Source: Neoechinorhynchus agilis
Lineage: Eukaryota > Acanthocephala
NCBI GenBank assembly: GCA_051530055.1
Contig: CM121341.1
Coordinates: 11,780,001-11,844,000, forward strand
DNA length: 64,000 bases
Direction: 5' to 3'
Both the position numbers and the translations under genes were made by a program. Below, one piece after another: positions 1 through 9,309 of the stretch; position 1 is the first letter of the stretch, and every line of letters starts with the position of its first letter. The notes below the pieces were generated by a model that worked only from the letters and a program-made list of their open reading frames with translations, searched no databases and was not told where the DNA came from.

Positions 1-62
1 ATGAGGACCCAAAGGTACATGGGTCTAATTTCATAAACACAAAAATTAATAAAACGTGTAAT
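1..62 (+). repeat. Solo 3' tail of LINE-3
   Basis: The stretch holds a hairpin (arms GGACCC at 5-10 and GGGTC at 21-25, loop about AAAGGTACAT) followed by an AATAAAACGTGT-like terminus. The same hairpin and terminus end the LINE-3 element at 55891-55950 and its fragment at 39000-39078 (minus). No reverse transcriptase lies upstream within the window, so this is probably a very short 5'-truncated insertion. The element may extend left of the window. Confidence 0.6.
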
Positions 63-99
63 ACACAAGATACTGGTCGGTCCGGTAACATTGAGAACA

Positions 100-960
100 T
101 CTTTGATTAAATGCAGATCGATTATTTCGGCAGTCAATGGACCTGCGTACTGATTATCTCGCTTCTTGTCGATGGTGATTAGCCCACTGCTTCAGAAAAC
201 GAGTTCTTATTTGTGCAATGTAGAAGGCTTACTTAATTCTCTGAATGCACGATGCAATGACTTAAATGATAGCCAGACCATGTCTTTTGAATTAGTCCCA
301 CTCTGTTCGAACGTCGACCAGTTGAATGAGAACTTCGGAATGCTACCGACGGACGATTTGAACTCATCCTGATGATTTTAGAGTGCAACAAATTTCGATA
401 TAACGACCGACTTTATAGACAAATTCGTGGACTGTCAATGGGAAACATCCTTGATCCCGCCTTTGCAATCATTTTCCTCGATGGTTTTTAAAAGCAGTGC
501 AATTTCCCACATTTAGCATTGAATCAGATTTATCTCTGCTGTGTCGACGATGTGCTGTTCACCTACAGAGAATATTGTGAGGTCGATGATGTTAAGAAGA
601 GGTTTAGTTCTATGGATTTTACTAGTGAGATTAAGGTGATTCGAGGCAAACCATTGGATTATCTGCTTTTCATCGATTTTTGCTAAAAAGTTAATCAAGT
701 CACTGATTTCGGTTGGTATCGCAAACCGTAAAAGGATAGTCATGCATCGAGATTCCCATCATCCTTGGGTGATGAAATTGGCAATTTATGCTGAGATGCA
801 CGAGACGGCACTGATTTACTTACCGTCGTTAACGGAGAAACGTTTGGCGAGAGACAAAGTGAACGCAATTTTCGCTGTTGATGGATATTCAAGTAACGAG
901 ATCATGCGGTTCCAACAGCGCTATGATTCACGAGAGTAAAAACGGAACGATGATCATTCG
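100..960 (+). mobile_element. Decayed Penelope-like element reverse transcriptase
   Basis: Three reading frames together give the order of motifs of a Penelope-like RT. First comes IISAVNGPAY, matching the family's 'PIVSS.GSPTY' motif, then SPLLQK. MSFELVPLCSNV follows, equivalent to 'SFDVVSLFTNVP'. Next is QIRGLSMGNILDPAFA, equivalent to 'Q..GVAMGSPLAPVLA', then a DDVLF box in place of Y-x-DD, and a C-terminal DSHHPW block (742-939) matching 'DSHHP..HK'. Stop codons, for example directly after GPAY, and frame changes show that it is dead. I see no GIY-YIG endonuclease downstream. The family assignment rests on motif order; divergence is high. Confidence 0.75.
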
Positions 961-1080
961 ACGAATCTATATGGAGGAAAACCGATTCTCAAGATAAAAA
1001 TATATACTTAAATGTTACTGGCAAGCCGGGGCTTTCGATTCAGATTGATACGTCCCTTCCTGGTTTTCTGGCGTGAAGTC

Positions 1081-1265
1081 ACACCGATCTCTTACATCAA
1101 AGAAGTGATTGAATCACTTAGACCTGATGCATACGGTAAGGAATTTGTACATTCCTCCGGATTTTCAGATACCTCCCGAGGAGGCGGAACTCATCAGTAA
1201 GTTTCCCCCTTCAGCGGTATTTTGTCACTTTTATTTGTGGGTCATTGGTGACCATGTAGCCGAGG
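1081..1265 (+). repeat. Segment repeated at 21589-21770
   Basis: About 180 bp closely resemble 21589-21770, starting at CACCGATCT and including the shared runs CATTCCTCCGGA and CCTTCAGCGGTATTT. It overlaps the first exon of the unknown gene at 1109-1533. The other copy has indels, so one copy may be a gene and the other its decayed paralogue, or both may belong to an unrecognised mobile element. Confidence 0.6.
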
Positions 1266-1533
1266 GACTCAAGTGGACGGGAGCTCTGAATGCCTGCTTC
1301 TGGGTGTATGTGTATGCCAAAAAACCCGAGGAAGGTATGTAGCAATCTGAATAAAAAAAATATCAGTAAAAAGTTCCCCAGTGACGTTCGAAAGCTTCTA
1401 CTACGATTGCGAATGGATGTTTCAATTGTCCACAGAAGTCTTTAAACGCCAGATTCGAAGAAACTTGGTCTATGGAATGACCTGCGAACGATGTTTGGCC
1501 GAGAACAATCGCGGGTTTCACGAGCCTTTGTAG
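1109..1533 (+). CDS. Unknown two-exon protein (126 codons)
   Basis: Exon 1 is 1109-1334 and exon 2 is 1382-1533, separated by a 47 bp intron (GTATGT...CCCCAG). The joined frame stays open to TAG at 1531-1533. The product has a hydrophobic, aromatic stretch (FPPSAVFCHFYLWVIGDHV) and a C-terminal cysteine pair (CERC). I do not recognise the family. An AATAAA lies at about 1570, a sensible distance after the stop. The start is uncertain: ATG 1109 is the first in frame, but an upstream exon is possible, and an alternative 33 bp intron ending TTTTCAG could sit at 1136-1168. The first exon is duplicated at 21.6 kb. Confidence 0.4.
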
Positions 1534-1539
1534 ATTCCT

Positions 1540-1919
1540 AGACAAGTCGTAAAACGGCCAAAGGTTGGAAATAAATATTTTCTTTTTCTTTTATTGAATA
1601 AATGTTAAGAAACAGTGAGAATAACGCTTGGGAATTAAGAGGAATGCAGTAGTAAAATAATAAGAGGGTAAACTTGTACATCAAGAGTAAGTATATTTAA
1701 ATTGAAAATTAGCTTAGGGCACTTTAATAGAACAGAACGCTTGATAGGAGATTCGCATAAAATTAAATGGTATCTCCACAAGCATATATATCGGAAGTTA
1801 AGAAATGCTTCTTTTCTTCCTATTGAGTCGTTTCATAAGTACATAATAGGGTTTTTTCGGGAGTTTAAATTTTTTTCACCGTAATCGATCGAGCACAGCC
1901 TTTACAAGTTCATAATGTC
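1540..1919. other. Spacer
   Basis: It holds a probable polyadenylation signal (AATAAA near 1570 and 1598) for the upstream gene and AT-rich sequence. An open frame at 1702-1884 has no recognisable content. The right edge abuts the 3' end of msrA, which is transcribed leftward, so the two genes converge here. Confidence 0.4.
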
Positions 1920-2384
1920 TCAATATTGATTGTATTGATTGTTCCCAAAATAGTTAAAATGGTATTTCTCGGCCGGATAAAATACAGTAAGTGGTGCTAT
2001 CTCCGTTACGATTGGTTTACACCCAATGTACATTTGTGCGCGACTGCGTGCTGCCACTGCGATTTGTCTCTGGTATTCATCATGATAAAGAATGATTGAT
2101 CGATACTGCGTCCCTATATCATTACCTTGTCGATTAAGAGCTGTTGGATCATGACTGTTAAAAAAGAAATGAAGGAGTTTATCAAAAGGCAGGACGTATG
2201 GATTAAAAGTGATTTGAATGACTTCGGCGTGTCCTGTATATCCTGTGCATACCTCTTGATAAGTAGGATATGGTTTTGTTCCACCAGCATATCCTGGGAC
2301 AACATTGTAGACACCATGAATGCGCTTAAAAAATGCTTCCATGTGCCAGAAACATCCACCGCCCAATGTGGATTTCGTTGTCAT
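1920..2384 (-). CDS. msrA: Peptide methionine sulfoxide reductase A
   Basis: The 154-residue product reduces methionine-S-sulfoxide in proteins, using thioredoxin as reductant in most organisms. The family signature GGGCFW lies at residues 8-13 with the catalytic Cys at 11. It is followed by GYAGGTKPYPTYQEVCTG, GHAEVIQITFNP, HDPTALNRQGNDIGTQYRS and a C-terminal FYPAEKYH block, so the domain is complete. No cysteine follows about residue 123, so the C-terminal recycling cysteines of some MsrA proteins are absent. An in-frame TAA immediately precedes the ATG, which fixes the start unless an upstream exon is spliced in. It is intronless, unlike most neighbours, so a retrocopy or transferred origin is conceivable but unproven. 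Confidence 0.93.
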   Translation of the reverse strand: MTTKSTLGGGCFWHMEAFFKRIHGVYNVVPGYAGGTKPYPTYQEVCTGYTGHAEVIQITFNPYVLPFDKLLHFFFNSHDPTALNRQGNDIGTQYRSIILYHDEYQRQIAVAARSRAQMYIGCKPIVTEIAPLTVFYPAEKYHFNYFGNNQYNQY

Positions 2385-3032
2385 TTAGACAGCCAGATAA
2401 TATCTTTTCTTAATCCCAACGTACGGTGTGATTACTCACCAAGCTACTCTATTACGACTTCTCAGTGCGACTCATTATTCGTTGTACGTCGTGTCACAGT
2501 TGAATAAATATGAGACAGTTTTAGTTTATTTTTGTTTTCGATAAGTATTTTTGAACCACAAATCATTTAATCTTGCTTCTGATTTGCTGAAAAGTCATTA
2601 AGACACAATGCAAAACAATACATTTTCTTATTGTTCGTCGTTCGAAATTTCGTGCCTAAAAACCGAGAATCCGAGAATTTTCTCACCTGTCTAAAGCAAT
2701 GAAATATAAAAGTACGAAGATCTGTTTAGATAACTTAGAAGTTACTTGTAATTGATTTACTAAATGTATTTTATTGCTGAAAATGTCATTCTGGTTTTAA
2801 ATGTGTTTGATTAACAAAAGTTGTATTTTTTGTCAATTTTGGCGTCCGCTCAGACCGAAATGTTTTATATCAGTGTATATTTTGTTAATTATAGAAAATA
2901 CACAGAATATATATGTTGCTAAGAACTGAGACTCGATCATTATTTACTCTTCTTTTGACAATATAGCGTATTTATTGTCCAGTTAATAAATCTTGTTGTA
3001 ATAATTCAAAAGGCATCATATTAAGAAAATCC
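2385..3032. other. Spacer upstream of msrA
   Basis: AT-rich sequence with no coding or repeat signal that I can support. The msrA promoter should lie at its left end on the minus strand, but no clear TATA box or initiator stands out. Confidence 0.4.
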
Positions 3033-3506
3033 GTGAAGTACAATATTTACATTCATGGACAAGAAATTCCAGAAACTTATTGTGGATATTTGTTAAACGC
3101 TGCATACCAAATTTTAAAGGCATTTCTAAAATACAGTTCAATTTCAAAATATGGGCTCAGATTAAAACAGATAAGTTTCGGTCAGCTGCCTTCACGAAAT
3201 GAGGGATTAACATTGTATTTGATAAGGAAGCAATTGCCTCAAGTTGTGTGCAAAAGTAATTTAACTATATTGTTAATAATGGGGGTTCTTGTCAAGGGCC
3301 AACAGATGAATTCTTTTGAGCAAGCAAACTTAAATAATCATTTATTGACAGAACTCATTGAGAGTGGTATTCTATTCTTATGGGATTGGTTTTCCATGTT
3401 GAACAAAAATACTTTATTATCTTCGGGAGGAAAGGTACTGTATTTCGGCAGTTTTGTCACACCGGATTTAAATTTACTAATTTATTTTCGATATTTCTTC
3501 GGATAA
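3033..3506 (+). CDS. Possible unknown coding fragment
   Basis: An open frame of 157 codons begins without a convincing ATG. A second frame is open at 3380-3640, which could indicate a frameshift or an exon boundary near 3400. The translation is AT-biased and rich in Leu, Ile and Asn, with no recognised motif. It may be chance or a decayed gene. The LINE-3 tail at 3639 interrupts the region. Confidence 0.2.
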   Translation: MKYNIYIHGQEIPETYCGYLLNAAYQILKAFLKYSSISKYGLRLKQISFGQLPSRNEGLTLYLIRKQLPQVVCKSNLTILLIMGVLVKGQQMNSFEQANLNNHLLTELIESGILFLWDWFSMLNKNTLLSSGGKVLYFGSFVTPDLNLLIYFRYFFG

Positions 3507-3638
3507 TTCTGACATTATCAAGGTTTGTCATTGTTAATGTGTTGAGAAATAACAAAGAAGGTTATATAATTTGTCGCAATGAAAGTTCGTTGCAAAACTA
3601 CCAAAAGAAAAATACTTTGTTTTTCTTGATCTTCTACT

Positions 3639-3705
3639 AAAGGTACATGGGTCCTATTATTTGTTTACAACGACAGTGATTTAATAATAAAGTACAAAAC
3701 GTACA
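3639..3705 (+). repeat. Short LINE-3 tail
   Basis: AAAGGTACATGGGTCCT is the loop and right arm of the LINE-3 terminal hairpin, and an ATAATAAAGTACAAAACGT-like terminus follows. The left hairpin arm is missing, so the copy is 5'-truncated inside the hairpin. The 3' end of a minus-strand LINE-2 copy begins immediately after it. Confidence 0.55.
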
Positions 3706-5546
3706 ATCACCACCGTCCGCAAAATCTTAGCATCTCTCATTCCTCGGATGTCGCTATCACGCCAGCAGCAGTGCCTCGTTATACTGCGAGCGCGATATTT
3801 TGTCGCAGGAATACACCTGCTCGTGCGTCGCCAGTCGCTTCTCCCAATTTCTTCGAGATCCTGGAGCAGAGTGAGTGCCGAGCTGCGAAGCGCTAGTTAC
3901 GTCTCTACTCCGAAGAGGACAAAATAGTGGGCCCTTGCTAATTCTCTATATTTTCGTACCTTCCTCCCTTCCGCTGCACCTACAGGGATTTCGAGAGAGT
4001 ATGGAATGTTGCTTACTTCGAGGGTGTCCACGGGCATTTGCCCTCCCGTCACGGAAAGACCGAAATTCTGTCAGGTCGACAACCGTCTAGTTGACAAAGA
4101 TGGGCGGGTTCCAAGATGTTGGGGAAGTTCGCCGTTCTCAACGCCCGAGAAATTACGCTATCGATCTCAGAATGGCGTGAGAACCTTCCTCCTGACGTTT
4201 GGCAAACGAGACCGTATCGCCCGAAACCATCAACCAAAGACCCACATCGACAGCGATGGGGCGTGCATATCGGGAGACCAAGTCTTAAGGACACTGCGAT
4301 CCTCGTTACCTCATCAGCGAGAAGAGTTCCCACAGATGCCAGAGGAACAGCCTCCAACCACGCCCCCGATTCTCGTGTCGAAACTGCCAACAATCTAGCT
4401 CGGACGACCCCATCGCGAGAACCTGAAAGTAGAGAGCTGTGAGCTCTCGCGACGAGAGGTCTGTCCCAGATTGACTGTCTGAGGCCATTCACGGGAACAT
4501 GGTTAGCGCCTGTCTGTTTGCAGCATTCTTCAGCTGCCACCACAAAGTCTTGGTCAAGACAAAACTTTCCCCTCAGAATTATCTTCGCTATCGGTTGACT
4601 CCCCTCATACGACCCAAGAAAGGCTGGCAAGGCAAGGTCTATTAGCGCCCGAGTGCCCAATCCCCCAGATGATACAGACAATAAAGCTTGTCGCCACGCC
4701 TCATCTGAGAGCTGGACATTTAAAATATGTTCGAGACAAGCCCTCACCTTGTTGTCGAGCATAGCCAATCCTTCCTTATGTTTGAAGCATGTTGCTGTGC
4801 GGTCCTTATATAACAATTTGGGGATAAAGAGTGAGTTCTTTATCAGAAATAACGCTTCGTGAACCGAGAGGGCGCTCACACTATCACACAGCAACGAAAG
4901 TTTCGGTCTGATACGGCCGATCTTAGCTTCCGCATTTTAATCAAAGACGCAACTACCCAGGAGGCTGAGTTGCTCTGGAGTCACGAGTTTCAGACCTGGA
5001 GCTACGGCCTCGAACCCATCCATTAGCTCCTTGACGTTGGCGGCGTCTTCCATATTTAAAACTAGGAGCTCGCACTTTCCAGCATTAAGCTAAACGCCCA
5101 ATCTCGCAGTCTCAGTAATCAGCGTCTCCAAATCACGCAGTACAACGGAGGGATCACCTCCGAGCGCAGCGTCATCCAAGTACCAAGCGTTGAAGCTGGA
5201 ATGGAGAGAATTTGCTATTGGATTTACTGTTAGGGAGAATGCAATTGGACCGAGAGGATCTCCTTGCTGTACTCCTCTTTCGGACCAAATTAGGTGGTTT
5301 TCGAAAAGCAAAGGAATCGCCGTCCCGTAGGCATTGAGAAAATACTGGAAGGCTTCTGGTGCGTGATCCCTAATTGCGCGGAACATGCTTTCTCTATTAA
5401 GAGAGTTAAAGGCATTCCGAAAATCGCACTTAAGAATCACGCACGGCGCTGAGCTACTCGTAGCAAAGTTTCGGAGCGAGTGGACGATAGCTTCCGCTCC
5501 CCAGGATGTGCAGCAGCCCAGATGGACTGGGCGAATTCGCTGCCCG
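3706..5546 (-). mobile_element. Degenerate LINE-2 copy
   Basis: On the minus strand this is a diverged copy of the C-terminal half of the element at 13343-16550. RT motifs VILKCDFRNAFNSL... equivalents (about 5090-5440) include GVQQGDPLGPIAFSLTVN and a YLDDAALGGD active-site box. The downstream domain at 4049-4894 keeps RCRCGSLVDGFGRYGLVC. Stops and frame changes separate the two blocks. Homology to the full copy stops abruptly at about 5546 in the RT domain, which is a 5' truncation typical of target-primed insertion. Confidence 0.9.
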
Positions 5547-5549
5547 GTT

Positions 5550-5575
5550 TAACAATAAACGTGTTATTATTAAGT
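5550..5575 (+). repeat. LINE-3-like terminal sequence at the LINE-2 truncation point
   Basis: AATAAACGTGTTATTATT at this point matches the extreme 3' end of LINE-3 (near 55930, and near 39011-39030 on the minus strand). It directly abuts the 5' truncation of the LINE-2 copy, with no hairpin before it. It may be an extremely short insertion or a trace of template switching. Confidence 0.45.
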
Positions 5576-5829
5576 CATACTTGAGCTCATCCTAGATATG
5601 ATTGCGAGTAAAAATTCGAAATCTAACAAGATTATTGCGGATTTCAGAACTTTTAACTGCGAAATGTAAACACCAGCTTACTCACAAGACAGAGGATGTT
5701 ACAATGTATACCTGACTCACAGTATAAACGCTTAAGCATCTTTCTTAAACTCGATTTGAGCGTAAGAGATATCGGAACTTCTTGATGATTTTGCCTTACT
5801 GCACTAGTCAGTTTACAATAATATTGTTT

Positions 5830-6215
5830 TATATGGCTGAAAATTGAAGTAATTCATAAGGTCCGATATTTCTGCACAATCTTGTGCCTTTATCAAGGTT
5901 AGAATAATTATTTAGGTCTTCACGCCGTAAATCGTTTTTTATTAAAAACGTTTCGAAGCCTGTTGGGTTCACCATCAGTTTGTTAGTTATTAAAAGACCC
6001 GGCGAGGTTCGAAACGTTTTTAATAAAAAATGATTTACGGGCGAAGATCTAAATAATAATTCCAATCATATACCCGGACATTTATCAGGGTTGCCTGTAA
6101 GTTTTCTACTATGTAAGCTCTAGAAAACTTGCAAGCAAAGTTGATAAAAACACAAAATTTTGCCGAAATATCGGACCCAATAAATTACTTCAATTCTTCC
6201 ACCATATAAAAACGT
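5830..6215. repeat. Fold-back element with nested inverted repeats
   Basis: Outer arms (about 5831-5900 and 6135-6210) are inverted copies carrying CCGATATTTCNGC / GCCGAAATATCGG. Inner arms (5925-5985 and 5995-6050) are inverted copies carrying CGTTTCGAA / TTCGAAACGTTTTTAAT. Minus-strand cores lie at 5862-5899 and 5949-5978 (CTGATGG, hairpin, GAAACG). A plus-strand core lies at 6141-6174 (TTGATAA, hairpin, CGAAATATCGG). Related units occur at 22.6, 25.4, 49.3, 50.6 and 61.1-61.5 kb. It has no coding capacity. Confidence 0.8.
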
Positions 6216-6504
6216 AAATAATTCAATCTTCGGAAAATAATGTTGTTTCAAAGAAAATAAACTTGTGATCCAAAATTTAATATTTCTTTGTTACAGGTAA
6301 CAAAAGTAACTTAGCGAACGAAAAAGAGAAATACTGCCAACTTGTATATTCAAGTAACAATATAATTGGCACCGGATGGCGTTACTTAAGACATGACAAA
6401 TCACTCATTTAAATATTTCCTCATGTTTTCCTTTTTGTCTATACCTGACTTACCAATGGCATTTTAAGCTTTAGTGAGTACCGAAAAGGACAATATGAAT
6501 AATT

Positions 6505-6690
6505 TTGTGATAAGAAGAATAGATATTGATTTATTGTTCTCAATATTTGGTCGGTCTCGTTGGAATTCTTCATGTTGTTTCACAAGTAACAAGTTTCAGT
6601 AACAAACTTGCAAAACAACCTGAAAATGTCCGACGAGACGGACGAAATATTGAGAGCAATAAATCAATATCTATTCTTTTCATCACCAAA
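6505..6690. repeat. Fold-back element
   Basis: The left arm (AAGAATAGATATTGATTTAT, about 6514-6560) is an almost perfect inverted copy of the right arm (about 6640-6688). The right arm includes CTGAAAA-T-GTCCG, ACGAGA, CGGAC-GAAATATTG at 6620-6650. That is the same core layout as in the other fold-backs but with a different hairpin sequence. It ends about 100 bp before the start of the small gene at 6791, so it could lie in that gene's promoter or 5' UTR. Confidence 0.8.
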
Positions 6691-6790
6691 GAACACATAT
6701 ATAAATGAGCAACTTCTTTACGATATGAATACTTTGTTAAAAAATTCATAATCTTCATTTCGTTCGTCATGCCACCGTATAAATCTAACA

Positions 6791-7203
6791 ATGCAGATGA
6801 ATAAACCCGAAGATGAGGAACAAAGCTTTCTGCAAAGAATTAACAAAATTGTAAATGATTCAATCAAGGACATAAATGAAGAGGTTAAAGGTTTGTCAGC
6901 TTATTATAAAGAAAAAGTCGGTTAGTTTTCATTCAGAGTAACCTACTCCCCCCAAAAAAAGATTTTACAGAAAATTTGGTCTCCTCTGCAAAGGAAGAAG
7001 CGGAACGACTGTCGCAGGTTTCAAAAAGCGCCTTCGAAAACCTAAAAATGCACCAGGCAGCAAACGATTTGGGACTGGACAAAACTGCTGATATTGTTGG
7101 TGTCCTAAATTTTTCGGCATTTTATTCTCATATTCATTTTTCTTAGAAGGATGAAGAAAGTGTGAAGGGGTTTGAGGCGAAACTACCAGAAAAAAACAGC
7201 TAG
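6791..7203 (+). CDS. Small three-exon helical protein, unknown
   Basis: Exons are 6791-6920, 6971-7101 and 7147-7203, with introns of 50 bp (ending TTTTACAG) and 45 bp (ending TTTCTTAG). The splice phases agree and give 105 residues. The product is almost wholly charged amphipathic helix: FLQRINKIVNDSIKDINEEV, then NLVSSAKEEAERLSQVSK. There is no Cys or Trp, and no signal peptide or membrane segment. It resembles apolipoprotein- or perilipin-type amphipathic proteins in composition only. A second ATG lies two codons downstream. The second donor is ambiguous (GTCCTA or GTTGGT). AATAAA signals lie near 7240 and 7361. Confidence 0.6.
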
Positions 7204-7394
7204 ATTTTACGGAGTGTTCGCTAAAATATTCTGGATTTAAATAAAAATCACGAGTGATTTTTTCTGTAAGCGGGCAACAAAGACGCTTCAATATTAATGT
7301 GTCATTCCGCAGCATGTTTAAAAGTGAAACTAGTTATGCAATTTTAAGCCAGAAGCTCGTAATAAACATATAAAAGGCATTTGTTTAATTTTTA

Positions 7395-8060
7395 ATAAAC
7401 CGTGGGTTATTGGATGTATCAAAAGTCATTGGACGGATAAGAACATTGTTTGCTTTACAAGATCGACCCTCGTAACCCCAAGTAAACGCTTGTGATTTGT
7501 AAAAATAATAGATAATAGCGGGTATTTAATTTGGGAGACAACCACTAAACCTCCTACATTTTATGCGAACACGCGAACAGGTCAAGGGCTTCTTAATGAG
7601 CTCTCGGAATTTTTTTCAATAAAGGCGTGTGGATTGTTATTTCCATGTGAGTCTGGACTCATTCACCTGTCAAAGACTGGAATTGTAGGTTGAGTTTTTA
7701 AGGCAAACCGTTCATAAAATCGCCCATCTCTTCACTGGGCAGTCCAAAGTTCATCGTCCAATAGTCACCTCAGAATTTAGCATATGCTTTCTCGGTAAGG
7801 AGAAGCCAAAAATCCACCGTGTTCAATGCGTTTCCCATTGCCATCATTGCCCTTTGTCCGTTCTCTGTAACAAAAGGCTGCCTATCATCCACAACTTCGG
7901 TTCTCTTGGCATGCTCGTTATAGCGAAAACGACATCTTGGCGTCGTGAACTTAAGCACTGTTCTGTTATTCATCAAAGCAGAGAGTGCGGTTGCTTAATT
8001 CCTTCAGGTATCGTCTCTTTCAAGAAAACGGGCGACTGCCATTCAACTTTCTGATTAATC
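7395..8060 (-). pseudogene. Calpain protease relic
   Basis: Minus-strand translation from 7976 gives RFRYNEHAKRTEVVDDRQP, matching the calpain catalytic-domain block 'F.FWR.G.WVEVVVDDRLP'. It then gives VDFWLLLTEKAYAKF, matching 'EFW..LLEKAYAKL'. An in-frame TGA (7770-7772) is followed in the same frame by GDYWTMNFGLPSEEMGDFMN, the expected continuation. Further down (about 7500-7395) LLGVTRVDLVKQ resembles the calpain block around the catalytic His. The Cys-containing exon is not found. Stops and frame changes indicate a dead calcium-dependent protease copy; no intact calpain is in the window. Confidence 0.75.
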
Positions 8061-9309
8061 TTCTCATAAACCTGATTTCTCAGGTACAAAATCCCATCTA
8101 AAGCAATTCATTTGTTGAGATCGTTTGCTATTGAAGATAAATTTAATGTATTCGATCAATATGTTTTGACTGAGCGCGGAACTTGATCAATAATTTTTCA
8201 ATTAGCCGACCTGATTTTCGGTTAGAGTGATGAAGTTCTTAAGCTAGCGTTTATGTTGCCGCTTTAAAACTCTACGACAGTTGGCAATGAACATTCTAAT
8301 GCTCCGCTGAACAAAAAGTGCGATTAATTAAAATTCCATCGCTCACCTGAATTTTTCAAAAGGCCAATGAATTCAATTAAGATGAGAAATTTTGCCGAAC
8401 AATTTTATATGGTGGAGAATAGCTGTTTAGAATTTTATAAAATTGACACATATTTTGTGATTGATTCTTTGGTTTGCCTGTAAATTATGAACTACGAACG
8501 CATTTAGTAGCATTTTAAAAATTGATATTCTGATAAGTTAACATAAGCATCGAATCGTTTTGCTGATTTTAAAGTCAAGATGGAATAGAAAAACTATAAA
8601 AAATTTCATTGCCTAGTAATAAAGCTGCACAGATTATCAATATTAACTAAGATAGTGATATGCGATCAAATCAAGAAATTCGTGAAAATATCGCAAATGA
8701 CATATTTTATACTATCACACGCTGGATTTTTTCTCGCATGTTTATACATTTGTAAAATTTTGAAGATTCCACGATCTTCTGTTTGAAGTGTGTTGTCGAG
8801 TATCATTTGAACATCGTTCTTGTGTTAGGTTTTGTAGCGAACCAATAAAATCTTTTTCTTAATTGTTATGCTTTGTGGACATAGATTCACAGAAAAGCGT
8901 TGCCTTTTAAATATACTGAATATAAGTGTCGTTCAGCTGCTTTTCGTGCATAATTAAATCACAGAAAAATTAAAAGACAGACAACTCGCTTTAAAATACA
9001 CATAACTTAAATTGAGTTCATTCAGGCTGATCATATTACACACCAAGGGAAATTCCTCATCCAATGTGTTTATAAGCATCTCTTATTGTGCAAAGCTTGA
9101 GGCATTTCTTAATCTCGCACAAGGAATCTTTTTGAATCCAGAATACTTATGACTCAATCAGCTACGAATCTATTTACTAATTGCAGAGTAATTTATTTAT
9201 TTAAAACCCCAAAGTAAGACGACTGATTTCTAGTATCATATTTTAAATCGCGGTTGCTTGTATTACATGCCTATTTTCCAAGAAACAAACAAGTTTCGGT
9301 AAATAAAAA
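8061..9309. other. Spacer
   Basis: About 1.2 kb of AT-rich DNA between the calpain relic and the next gene. I see no coding exon, repeat copy or RNA gene in it. Confidence 0.4.

Noticed and set aside
2127-2507. 126-codon plus-strand open frame
   Set aside because: It is antisense to msrA, whose minus-strand motifs are unambiguous.
5829-6065. 78-codon minus-strand frame
   Set aside because: It lies entirely within the fold-back repeat arms.
6570-6791. 73-codon minus-strand frame
   Set aside because: It is made of the inverted repeat arms of the fold-back at 6505-6690.
7990-8054. Plus-strand FKKTGDCHSTF as a calpain catalytic Cys motif
   Set aside because: It lies on the strand opposite to the calpain relic and lacks the following W.LAA residues; coincidence.
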